Of a stretch of DNA of 64,000 nucleotides, positions 23,387 through 34,224 are shown one piece after another. Source of the stretch: Gordionus sp. m RMFG-2023 (Eukaryota > Nematomorpha > Gordioida > Chordodea > Parachordodidae); contig NC_088775.1 in assembly GCF_954871325.1 (NCBI RefSeq), positions 78,345,561 to 78,409,560 of the forward strand. Reading direction: 5' to 3'. The notes below the pieces were generated by a model. That model made no database searches. It was given only the letters and a program-made list of their open reading frames with translations, and was not told where the DNA came from. The position numbers and the translations under genes were made by a program. How positions within the stretch are numbered: position 1 is the stretch's first letter; the number at the start of each line of letters is the position of its first letter.

Positions 23387-23970
23387 TATACCTACAAAAG
23401 TACGAATTGAATCAAATATTTACCGTATTTAATTCCTTATTTGTATTTATACTAATAATATAAACATTATTCGATTTGATTCGTCGTATTCGATTCGAAA
23501 ATTAAATTCTTTAAAAATACTTTCAAGAAAAAATCTTAAAATTTTTTTTGAATGAATCTTTGAATATATTTTTTAAAAAATTTGTGATTTTATCTTGAAA
23601 TATTTCTTGTACATGAAAATGACAACTTGTATATAATAGATTTTTTACTAAATATATTTGGAATTTTATGTTTAAAGAATTTTGCTCAAAAGATTTTTTT
23701 AGACATTTAAAAAGTGACTTAAAGATGTAGAAATAAAGTTTTAAAATAATGTTCCGTAATGAACTTGTAAATAATCAAACTATACGAATAATTCGATCGA
23801 ATAATAGATAAAAAAAAATTATTCGACTTAATATATTTTCTATATTCGTATTCGATTTTAATAATTTTGTTATTATTATACGATTAGAATAATTTTGTTA
23901 TTCGTATTCGCAAAATACAAATCAAATTGATTAAAAAGAATCGAATAGCGAATAATTCGTTTTAGGTATA
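23387..23970. mobile_element. 584-bp hAT-type MITE, TATACCTA family
   Basis: The ends are TATACCTACAAAA and, reversed, TATACCTAAAACG. Flanking 8-mers CTAGAGAA and CCGGAGAA agree at 6 of 8 positions. The inner sequence is rich in ATTCG/CGAAT motifs. It is non-coding. Relatives are at 47088-47477 (exact target duplication) and a fragment ends at 43172. Confidence 0.78.
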
Positions 23971-23978
23971 CCGGAGAA

Positions 23979-24620
23979 GAAAATGTCGAAAGTAACAGGT
24001 TTTATTATTTTTTACTCTATTTCAGTGGCTCCGACTCCACGGAAGCGGAGTGGTTCTCAACCCTTTGAAATATTTTATAAAGTAGATATTATTGACCTAA
24101 TATTATTTTAACGTTAAATTTTAAAAAAATTTAAAACCTCATTATATATATTGATGTTCACCAACAGAAAATAGTGGTGATAAATCGCTTTATTTTTATC
24201 ACGTTTTGAGCAGACAAAAAAGCTTAACAGAATTTTTAAGTGAAAAATGTCATCTCAGCCTCAAATTGAATTTAAACTTAAAGGATAACTTAATCTTGGA
24301 AAATAATCACTCGTAAACTTAAAATAATCAACTCGTGCTTGAAGGCTTAGAATTCGATTGCTATGTCTGTGTCGATTTTACAACACTAGGCAAAAAAGAG
24401 TTCAATTTTAATAAAATCTTATAAAGCTTAAATATGAATTTAAATTTTTTAAATAAGGTGGGTTATTACATATTTGGAAATCCTTTTAAAGAAATACAAA
24501 AATTGTGATATTTTTTTTAGGTTTTTCGTCGTCCCATTTGCCCTGGACTATTTTTTATTGATTGACTGATTTTTTTTTAACTGTGCTTTATCCTGCAATA
24601 CTGCCAAGTATGAAAGAGCT
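23979..24620. other. AT-rich stretch, no gene recognised
   Basis: A short patch near 24030-24060 (CCGACTCCACGGAAGCGGAG) is less AT-rich. No protein or RNA feature is recognised. Confidence 0.3.
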
Positions 24621-24773
24621 CAGAGCCGGGCAGACAGAGGGCAAGCGGGGTAGCCGCCCGTTAGCACTTGAAAATAAGAATTTTTTTGCACATACTTACA
24701 AGCTAGGCATTATTCTTTTTTTTGTAAAAACCCATGTATGAATTTTGTAAAAAGGTATGACATGTGCTATATG

Positions 24774-26259
24774 AAAGGTTTCGAACCGTTAAGCATAACG
24801 GTTCGGTTCTTTCCGGTTTTTAGTTTAATATTTTATAAAGGTTTTGTTCCATTTCAGTTTTTTTTTAAAAAATTCATATAGGTCCGGTTTATAATTTATA
24901 ACGGTTCTTTTCGGTTTGTTCCGGTTTTTATAAATTTGATTTTAAAAAAAATTAATCATTAACCATGTATATATTAATTATAGAGAAAAATCTTTTTAAT
25001 TTATAATTTCTTATTTAATTTAACCATGATAATCTAATAGATATTTTTATTAAACTTAGTAAATATAAATCAGACAAATTAATTTTTTTTATTTCATAAA
25101 TAAATAAGATAAAAACAAACATGCGTAAATACAATGGTGAATAGAATAACGCATAAATATAATAAAATATATACCCTTTATGTTTAAAAAGAGAATTAGA
25201 ACAGATAACTAAAATTTTCTAATATTTCAGGATTTAATTTAGTTCTCTGCTCAGAGACTATAAACTTAAAGCTAGAAAATGCTCTTTCTACGGAAACCTG
25301 CGTAGCTGGAACTGCTAGCACAATTACAGCTAACTTATAAAGTTCTGGCATACTATTCTTTACATTTTCCCAATAATTCAAAAGATTAGTCTCTTTTTTT
25401 AATCTCTCTATATTATAAAATGACCGAATTATATATTCTATTTCTATACATTTATTATAATTTTCTATGCCCTAAGTATTATTCTTATTAAGACCTTCAT
25501 GCGACTTTAATAAATCTTCAAAATCATCATCTAAATTATCTTTCTGCGATAGGCATAGTATTTAGTCAATAATAGATTATTTAGACTTTGTATCTAGTTC
25601 CAAGTTTTACAAAGATGTTTTCTCGCGATCTCTCTTTCTTCAAATGTTAAAAATACATTATATCTTGGGTCGAGATAAATAGCTGAGCCAAAAACGTCAT
25701 TTTTGAAATTTATTTCTTGTACTTTCATCGTAGAAACTAAAAGTCTGGCAAATGGAGTGTCTACTTTACTCGTTTATATGAATTGCATTAAATTATTTTT
25801 ATTTATTTATGGGTTTTATATTAAATAGACTTACATTGAGTTAAAAATAGGAATTACATTTTGATGTTAAACTAAATATAAATACTATAGTTTAACTTAA
25901 ATTACCCATTCTGTCATATTCTATTAACATAGAAATAAAACTGACCATTTTAATAAAATATTGTTTTATAACAATTTCTTATTAATTAATATATTCAAAA
26001 AAAATTTATCTTAAATATTTAATTTGAAAAGAAATCACCAATTTAAAAGCCCCTAAGGAAAATTAAAATTTCAAATTTAGGTTAATGATTTAAAATTAAT
26101 TATTTTTTACAACTGTTTTGTACCGATTTAAACCAATTCAAAATATTTTTAACGGTTCGGTTCGCTCTTTTTATATTTTTTTATAACGGTTCGGTTAAGG
26201 TTACGGTTCAGAAAATCATAACGGTTCATTCCGGTTTGGCGGTTCGGTTCGAAACCCTG
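24774..26259 (-). mobile_element. hAT element, GGTTTCGAACCG termini, decayed transposase
   Basis: Termini are AAAGGTTTCGAACCG and, reversed, CAGGGTTTCGAACCGAACC, flanked by GCTATATG and GCTATGTG (7 of 8). AACGGTTCGG repeats fill both subterminal regions. On the minus strand, 25381-25196 encodes a hATC domain (ELYKLAVIVLAVPATQVSVE, then RAFSSFKFIVSEQRTKL), preceded at about 25700-25640 by AIYLDPRYNVFLTFEEREIA. The N-terminal two thirds are missing, so this is an internally deleted copy. It is related in termini and hATC to the element at 30588-33433. Confidence 0.85.
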
Positions 26260-26891
26260 GCTATGTGTATTTTAACATAAAATTTGATTTAAAAAAAATT
26301 AGTTAAGAAATTGCATTTTTTTTATCGAAATTTGATATAATATTTTTCAACCACAATCGTCAAATTAAGATTAGTGAGGTTCATAATCATTACCTTGGAA
26401 ATCGAATTCAAAATGAAATTATTAACTTGATAGGATATAAAATCCTAGAAAAAAATAATTGTAGATGCTATTAAAAACGCAATATATTTTTTTATAATAT
26501 TAGACTGCACACCAAACATAAGCCAACAGAGACAATTAGCAGAAGTTATACGATACGTAGAACTTAACTCCGTTAAAACAAATAAGCGATTTGCTGGCTT
26601 ACTAAATATTGATTCCAGTACTGGTCGGCATGGTAGAAGCATTTTTAATTATCTAAAGAGAGGATGTTATAAAGGGGTTCAAGCTCAAATATTACAAATA
26701 AATTGGAGATCATTTTTATGCCTTGTGATTGCTACAGCTTAAATCTGCTATTTGTTGAAATGTCACATTCATCATTAAACGCAAAGTCGTTTTTGGCGTT
26801 GTCTAACGAACATATATTCTCTTTTTTGTTTTGACCAATGACAAATATTAAAGATCATATCAATAATTTTACTTTAAACATTACCTGAAAC

Positions 26892-26985
26892 ACGATGGGA
26901 ATGCAAAGGCCATTAGAAATCAGGTTGGTGATACTTACACGCGATGGGAATGCAAAGGCCATTAGAAATCAGGTTGGTGATGTCA
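26892..26985 (+). repeat. Two tandem copies of a roughly 49-bp hAT segment
   Basis: CGATGGGAATGCAAAGGCC starts at 26893 and again at 26942. The duplicated unit lies within the DUF4371 transposase (the ETRWE motif) and ends where the LTR element inserted. GGTGATACTTACA reappears after that element. Confidence 0.85.
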
Positions 26986-29789
26986 CAACGACAAGTTTGT
27001 CATTGTGCATCAAAACCTAAATATAAAATAGAAAACAAATATATATATATATAAAGGAAATTAATAATAATTAGGAATCACGAAATCATAAAATCAACTT
27101 TAAGTCTTTATTCAAAATTATAATAATAAAAATCATAAAAAAAAAGAAAATAAAATAAAAAAAAATATAATTAAAAAGGTTAATAATTTTAAAAAAATCA
27201 AAGATTCTTTGTATCGTAAAAATTTTCCTTTTTATACTCTTTTCAATCTTCTTATAACTAATCATAACTATTCAAATATAATCTTTTTATCACGCGTTAT
27301 AACAATAAATCCACAAGAATTCTTTATGCAAATTACATGTAAAGTACAACAAAATCCAAAAGAAATCTTTATGCAAATTAATTCTAACATTCACAACACC
27401 TCCCTACTTAAATTAGACCCAACATTCTGCGAATGATCAATCTTCTTTCGATCTCGACTTATTCTTCTTAATTTTTGCTGTCTTCTAAGTTCTAACGAAG
27501 GCTTTGTCGCTTGAAATTTTTGAATTCTATCTGTCGCTTGTCACCTTGGGAAATGATCAGCTTTTTATCTCTGTAGGCCACTGACGAACTTGATAAACGC
27601 TTGTTTTCCACGATCCACTCTTGATGAACGATTATCGATGCCATCCAGTTTCATCGTAGCTTGTTTTCTATCATTCTCTTGTAATCCACGATTAGCTTTT
27701 TATCTCGATAAACGATGGTTTTCACGAATTCTTGTTCCTATGATTGTCGATTTCCGTATCTTAGACTCAAGTCTCGATAAAAATTGGCTATTATTGATCC
27801 GCGATTAACGATTGTAGCATAACGTCTTGACCCTCTTTTCTATCAATTTGCTTGTTTTCCCCCTTTCTCTTGTAATTGATTGGTTGTTGCCTCTAATTCT
27901 TGTAATCGTATCTATCTTTCAGACTTCCGGGTCTTCTACGGCAGTTTGCCCTTGCTGAGATATCGGGTAATCACATCTAATCTACTTCTACCTAAAATAA
28001 TCTATTTAAATAACTTCTGAAATATTTTATCACTTTCTTATATTTATTCTCAAATATAAACTACCTAATACAAATATACTAATAAAATATATAATTATAC
28101 CAACCTTATCCTAATGTCTACATTTATCTCCTCTAAACTAATTCTGCCTTTAATAAATGGCGTAAATTATACTAAATCTTAAATTTATAATACGTAGCAA
28201 AATATAATAAATTATATAAATATATCAAATTCTATCACCCCTCTCCCCTTAATGAAGCCTAGACCCATATTTTCATTGAAAAATTTACTTGTACTCATCC
28301 TTTAGCTATTGATATCTAAAAATCCTATTCTAAAATATATATCAAAACCTATCTTTTAACAAAAATTATCATTGTGTATTTATTTCCTCATGTACTCTTT
28401 GACACTCAAATAAAAAAAAACTGCTGAAATATATAAATCTCTTTTCATACATACGTTGTCGAGAAATCCATGACATCTAATCATAAAAGTTTTCATACTA
28501 ACGTTTATGAACAACCTATTAACTCTAATCACTATGGTTTTCACCCCACTTCTTTGAATAACTTATGAACTCTAATCATTATAATTTTTCGCACAACCGT
28601 TGTTGAAAACTGATATGTATATTTCTAACGCATGTTTTTCTTTCTGTTATTATTAGAATAATGTTGCATAATTGATCTCAAATCTTATTTATGATTCAAA
28701 AAAAATAAAAATCCGATCTCTAATTGAGCTCGATTGCGGCATAAATTTTATAATGACGAAAAGCCGTTTCTCTTTATGAAGATTTTTGGTTAATCTACAA
28801 CCTAATATTACATTCACATTAATCCTTGAGGCTGTTTTATCTCTCGCAGCCCTTAAAATAAAAGTTAAACGTAAATCTTCAATAAGAATTTAATCAACTC
28901 TTTCCTAACAATAAAGTTATATTCTAATCTTATTCACCGAATTTTTTAATTATTATATCTTAGCAAATTATTAGTTTAATATTAACTTTCGCAATTTATG
29001 TTAAATTCTAAAATATCATAGTCTTTATTAGTTTCAAAATTCCAATGGTTTTTAGTTTACCAGTAACTTCTAAATATAAAATTCCTAATATCACCTTTAA
29101 ATAACTAAACACAATTATATCTTATCTACTATGAATGTTACCTTTGTCTTTAATTTTAGATTTTATATTCCTACATAAACATAATCTTAACAACATAATT
29201 TTTCCTTTTAACCTTTATTTACATATTTTTCTTACGTTCTTCTGGAATTTTTTTTTTTTTGTATTAGAATACAGTTTGACACCTCTCATTGTTTTCCCAC
29301 CGGTCACAATGCGTGATTTGTATAAGACTGAAGGTTATAAAGGGCCGGTCTCCTCCGCTCTCCAACACCATTGTCACAATGACAAGTTTGTCATTGTGCA
29401 TCAAAACCTAAATATAAAATAGAAAACAAATATATATATATATAAAGGAAATTAATAATAATTAGGAATCACGAAATCATAAAATCAACTTTAAGTCTTT
29501 ATTCAAAATTAAAATAATAAAAATCATAAAAAAAAAGAAAATAAAATAAAAAAAAATATAATTAAAAAGGTTAATAATTTTAAAAAAATCAAAGATTCTT
29601 TGTATCGTAAAAATTTTCCTTTTTATACTCTTTTCAATCTTCTTATAACTAATCATAACTATTCAAATATAATCTTTTTATCACGCGTTATAACAATAAA
29701 TCCACAAGAATTCTTTATGCAAATTACATATAAAGTACAACAAAATCCAAAAGAAATCTTTATGCAAATTAATTCTAACATTCACAACA
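26981..29789 (-). mobile_element. Non-autonomous LTR retrotransposon fossil, looks structurally whole
   Basis: Two 418-base LTRs, 26981-27398 and 29372-29789, begin TGT and end ACA and differ at only about three positions, so the insertion is young. A 5-base target duplication GGTGA flanks the element. Minus-strand orientation is supported by a TATAAAAAGG box and an AATAAAG signal within the LTR, by a TGGTGTTGGAGAGCGG primer-binding-site-like sequence next to the LTR at 29372, and by a purine tract AAGTAGGGAGG next to the LTR at 27398. The 1.97-kb interior shows no gag or pol coding, so it is a TRIM/LARD-like passenger of an autonomous, probably Ty3/gypsy-like, relative. Confidence 0.9.
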
Positions 29790-30587
29790 GGTGATACTTA
29801 CAATGCAATGCACTAATATACGTATCCAAAGAAAATAATGACCCATATGCTGCACAGAAGTCATTTCATTGTGATAAAGAATTAAAACAATTTACATTTT
29901 GGAAACTCTTATCAACTGAGCTGATATATTAACCCAGGTGAATTTAATAAGGTCATGCGAAGCACAATATTGAATTGGAAGCCATTGCACTTTTATACTC
30001 AAGATATTACAGATCGCTTTAAAGAAAATTGCTTTCAAAATTCCCTTGACTCAGTGAAAGAACTTGCGCAGGAATGGAAAATAAGTTTAGAAAAACAGTG
30101 TTGTCCTTTCCTTCATTAATAAATTCGTAGATGGAAAGTTCATTTTTACGAAGGAGATTATATGCCTATACATGTTTCTTAAAAAGAATACGAGATTGAA
30201 TTTTTCAGTGCAATTCTATATCAAGCGAGAAATTCTTTGGAAGAACGTTTCCAGCGCTTTTTTACAATTTGGATTCGAATATACCAGAATTGATAAATGT
30301 GCCTTGAAAGAGAGCTATAGTAAATATGTTGTCAATTAAATATTTTATTCACAGATTAGGATACTTTAGAAAGCGATATTAATCTGCAAGATCTACTACT
30401 TGAACTAAATTTTTTAGTGAATATATTAAGCATGCATCCCATAGAAACTTTATTGAAAATACTAATAGGCTAAATGAAGCCATACCAAATATATCCATTA
30501 TATTAAGGATTATATTAACAATTCCAACTGCCATGATATCCGCTAAACCCAGCTTCTCGCTCAAATTAATTATAACATACCTACAAT

Positions 30588-33433
30588 CAGGGATGCGAAC
30601 CCGACAAAATTTTTGCCCGGGTTCGGTTCGGGGTATAAAAAAAGGTGGGTTCGGTTCAGGGAAATATTTTTGAACCCGGGTTTGGTTCGGTTCGGGTTCA
30701 AGAATTTTTGAGTTGATAAAAAAATTATATATTTAAATCCTAATAAAAAACTAGACATAAATTTGATATAAAAAATAAATTTTTTATTTTATTTATAGGC
30801 AAATATAGTTAAAAATACAAAGCATATAGTCATGTATCAATTTTAAAAATTTTATTTAGACGTATTAGCATAATATCTTCCAAGAGTTGTTCACTCATCC
30901 TCGATCTATTTGGTGAAAGAATGAATTTCAAATGTGAAAAAGATCTTTCAACGCTAACCTATGTTAAATGTATTTATATGTGAAAATATGAAAAATTAAC
31001 TTGGGTTGCAAGAACAGCAAATAAGATTTTAGATAAAATATATAATTCAGGGTGTTCCAGCTTAGCAGACTCCCAAAAATGCAAAATATTTTCCTTCTTA
31101 TCTAATCTTTTATAATCGCTAAATCCAGTAATTATTGTTCCAATAATTTTCTCAGCAATCGTTGGCCCTCTTTTAAGTATTTTCTCCTGCCTTTCTTTAA
31201 GTTGTATCAATTTCTCTAAATCATCTTCTTGTTCAATAACTTCATCGGAACTAATATCATCAGATAAAATCGGCGTTGTTAAGCTTTTAATTCGTCTCCA
31301 TAAATTGACAAGATGTTTTTTCGCACAAATCTTATCATCAATTTAAGGATTTATATTGTTTATATTTAAATATTTTATAAAATAACAATTTTAATATAAA
31401 TCTAAAATAATTAATTTACTAAGCTTTTAATTAACCTTGTATCTTGGGTCCAGGTATATGGCAGCTAAGAGAATTTCTCTTTATAAACCTTTCTTCTCTG
31501 TTCTTAAGACAAGAATATAGTAATAGAGCAAAATGGTTTATATTTTTTTCCAGTTCGATGCAGCATCTTAACCATGCTGCATAAAAATCTATCAGTGTTA
31601 ACTGTTCAGATTGGAATTGTTTGGTTGCGATTTTTAGCGGTTTTAAAATTTCAACAATCGTTATTATCTCTTTCCAATCTTCAGTCAATAAATAATCAGA
31701 TTGCTCTGTAAAAAAATCTTCCATATTGGGTTTTAGTAAAATCAGCCTTTCTAACATATCATGGGTTGAATGCCATCTGTGGCAATCTAACACAGGCTTA
31801 GGGAGTTTCATATTTTTTAATAACTTTTGGTAAGTGGGATGTCTTAATTTTAAATTTAGGCTCCTAGCTTTTGCAATGGTTTCCACAATAGGTGATAATT
31901 TTATAGCATCTTGAAGTGCCAGCTGAAGTGTATGAGCTGCACACCGTACACTATAAATCGGATAGGATATAATAGTTGATAAAAAAGTATTTTGTATATC
32001 ATCAATATCATATTTATATATATTTACATCCATATTTTCCTCATCTGCTGATTCACTCCTTATATCATAATCAGTTTCAGGTTGCAGGAGCTTTATAGCT
32101 CTTAAAAAATTACAACCATTATCAGAAGTAATTGTATATATTTGTTGAATATTAATTTTAAATTTTAGTACAGTTTTTAATATATTCTCCTGTACATCTC
32201 TCTTTCAGCTCTACAATTCCAAGAGTCCTCAAATTTATAATGGACTTTGATATAAATTGAATATTTACACCAAGAATTGACCTATCTAGTCGTTGAACTG
32301 CATCAACTTTTAAACACTTATTAATTTTCCTTCTACCTCTCTCGATATTTTGTCTCTAATTGATTGGGCTGTTTTATTAATAGTTCTGGATAAATTTTCT
32401 TTGTTTATAACTAAATTGAGCCCAGATAGGAGTGGATTTATAATTCTTTGAAATCCCGAATCTTCAATAATTGATAAAGGCCGGCCATTTACAGTAACAA
32501 GTTCTAGTATAGAACTCATCAAATCATTAGATGATATATTTATACTTATATGCTTTTTTGGAAAAAAGGTTTCTAAAATAATTTTAGGTTTTTTTGCCAA
32601 TAACAATTCCTGATATTTGGTTTTTTCATTTAAATATTCATTGTTGTGATTTTTTTCCAGGTGTCTTTCTAAATTTGACAAGTGATTACCAGACATTTTT
32701 ACTTTGCAATATGAACATATTGATTTTTTTTCTATTGTATTAAGAGTAAAATGCTTGTCAAATATGACTTTATCTTTAATCTTAAATCTATAAAAAGAGA
32801 ACAATTTTTTTAAATAGCAATGATTTCAGAATTAAAAAAGAGATATTTATACATTTATAATATGCACTTCATTAATATCTTGTAAAAATTAAACTGAACA
32901 AAAATAAATAATTAGCATATATAAATTTTAAAATCATTTTAATAAGTTCACAAAAACTGCCCTACATTTAACAATTTTTAAGTTAGATGTTTAGAATTTT
33001 TTAAATTAACAATATAATAATTTTTACTTTGATTTGTTAACCATTTTGTTCTAATTAATAATCTTTAAGAATAATAAGATAAAAATTTAAAAATAAATGG
33101 CGTAAATTAATTCAATTGTTTAAAATTTTTTAACACTCCAATAGGAATCGAGAATGAATTTAAAAATGGCATAAATGAATTAAGTTGTTTAAAATTTACT
33201 AACACTTCATTTAATTGGAAATTTGAAAATATAATATTTGTATTTACATATATTAATATATGATTTTAAATAATATACTGAACCCGGTTGAACCCGGGTT
33301 CAAATAAAATTCTTGGGTTCGGTTCGGGGTTTTGAAAATTTTATAAATGGGGTTCAGGTTCGGTTCGGGTTCAAAGTTTTTTTCTAAAAACCCGGGTTCA
33401 CTTCTCCGGGTTCGGGTTCGGTTCGAATCCCTG
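30588..33433 (-). mobile_element. Nearly complete BED-finger hAT transposon
   Basis: Termini CAGGGATGCGAACCCGAC and, reversed, CAGGGATTCGAACCGAACC, with an exact 8-base duplication CCTACAAT (30580-30587 and 33434-33441). Subterminal GGGTTCGGTTCGG repeats occur at both ends. The full length of 2846 bases and the intact target duplication point to a recent insertion. It interrupts the hATC region of the DUF4371 hAT. Confidence 0.95.
30822..32804 (-). pseudogene. BED-finger hAT transposase of the 30588-33433 element
   Basis: Minus strand, N to C: a BED zinc finger with CSYC..H..H (SICSYCKVKMSGNHLSNLER, then HLEKNHNN) in 32804-32310; a catalytic-core stretch DAVQRLDRSILGVN (about 32300) and ITSDNGCNF (about 32135); CAAHTLQLALQDA and RWHSTHDMLERL in 32033-31431; and the hATC region HPELYILSKILFAVLATQ joined across a roughly 45-base intron to VSVERSFSHLKFILSPNRSR at about 30955. 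One-base frame changes appear near 32310 and near 32160; otherwise all domains are present. A plain DNA transposon that was active recently. Confidence 0.85.
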
Positions 33434-34224
33434 CCTACAATCTTGTATGCAGGATCGACTTGCTAATCTCTCTTTAATTTCAATAGAAAATGATATCAAC
33501 TCATCGTTAAATTATACTTACATTATATCCTCTTTTGCTTATAAAAAGCATAGGAGGATAAATAAAATTGCAATATTTTTTAACTTAGAAATCATAAATT
33601 TAGCGGATTTTTTCTAAATTCAAGTATAAGGTATTAATTTTTTAACGTTATATTTTAAAATATAAATAAGCAAAAAATTTATTAATATTAGCTAAAAATT
33701 TGATGTTCTATATGTAATATATCACATTTTTGTTAATATATATTGTTATGTTATTGCTTTTGATAATATTATTCAGTAACTTTATGTAATAATATTAAAT
33801 CATCTGTCGTATAAATATGTACAATACCGCTACCAATATAATAATAATGATAATAATTGATTGATTGACAAGCTTCATATCAACTACAACATATATAACA
33901 AATTATGGCCGCCTCCTCACCACCAAATTATTATGTAATACACTACTAAAACTGATTGTGATATTTTAAAAGAATTGTGAGTTTTTACTAGTTTAAATGA
34001 ACAGTGAGTATTTCTATAACTTATATCAATAGCATCAATGGTATGGGAAGATGGAGGAAGCTTAAGCTCATTGAAACATTTAAATAGCTTACCTAAAATA
34101 TTTATATATAAAGATCCATATTATTTAGGAATAATTAAATTAGTTTTTTAAATATGTGTAGGTATAATTTTAGAGAAAAATAAAATTTTAGGAAGGTATT
34201 TATTAAATTTGTTAAGGTAATTAC

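Larger units (their letters stand above)
24621..33945 (+). mobile_element. DUF4371-type hAT transposon split by three later insertions
   Basis: The left end, CAGAGCCGGGCAGACAGAGG at 24621, is typical of DUF4371 hATs. Transposase-like coding resumes at about 26330-26890: IILDCTPNISQQRQL, VIRYVELNSVK and GVQAQILQINWRSF correspond to ILDCTPDISH..QL..IIRYV..GVQ..IL..NPRAFF. ETRWECK follows at about 26887. At 29795-30580 the frame gives FKENCFQNSLDSVKELAQEW and then hATC sequence PNISIILRIILTIPTAM. The hATC continues across the next insertion at 33434 (CMQDRLANLSLISIENDIN). The right end is uncertain, near GGCCGCCTCCTCACC at about 33905. Insertions are at 24774-26259, 26981-29789 and 30588-33433. 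The transposase itself has many stops and frame changes. Confidence 0.78.

Noticed and set aside
26445-26642. Minus-strand 65-codon gene
   Set aside because: It is the antisense of the DUF4371 transposase motif region read on the plus strand.
29135-29422. 95-codon gene
   Set aside because: It lies across the interior and LTR of the LTR fossil and has no protein family features.
30379-30564. Minus-strand 61-codon gene
   Set aside because: It is the antisense of the hATC region of the DUF4371 element.
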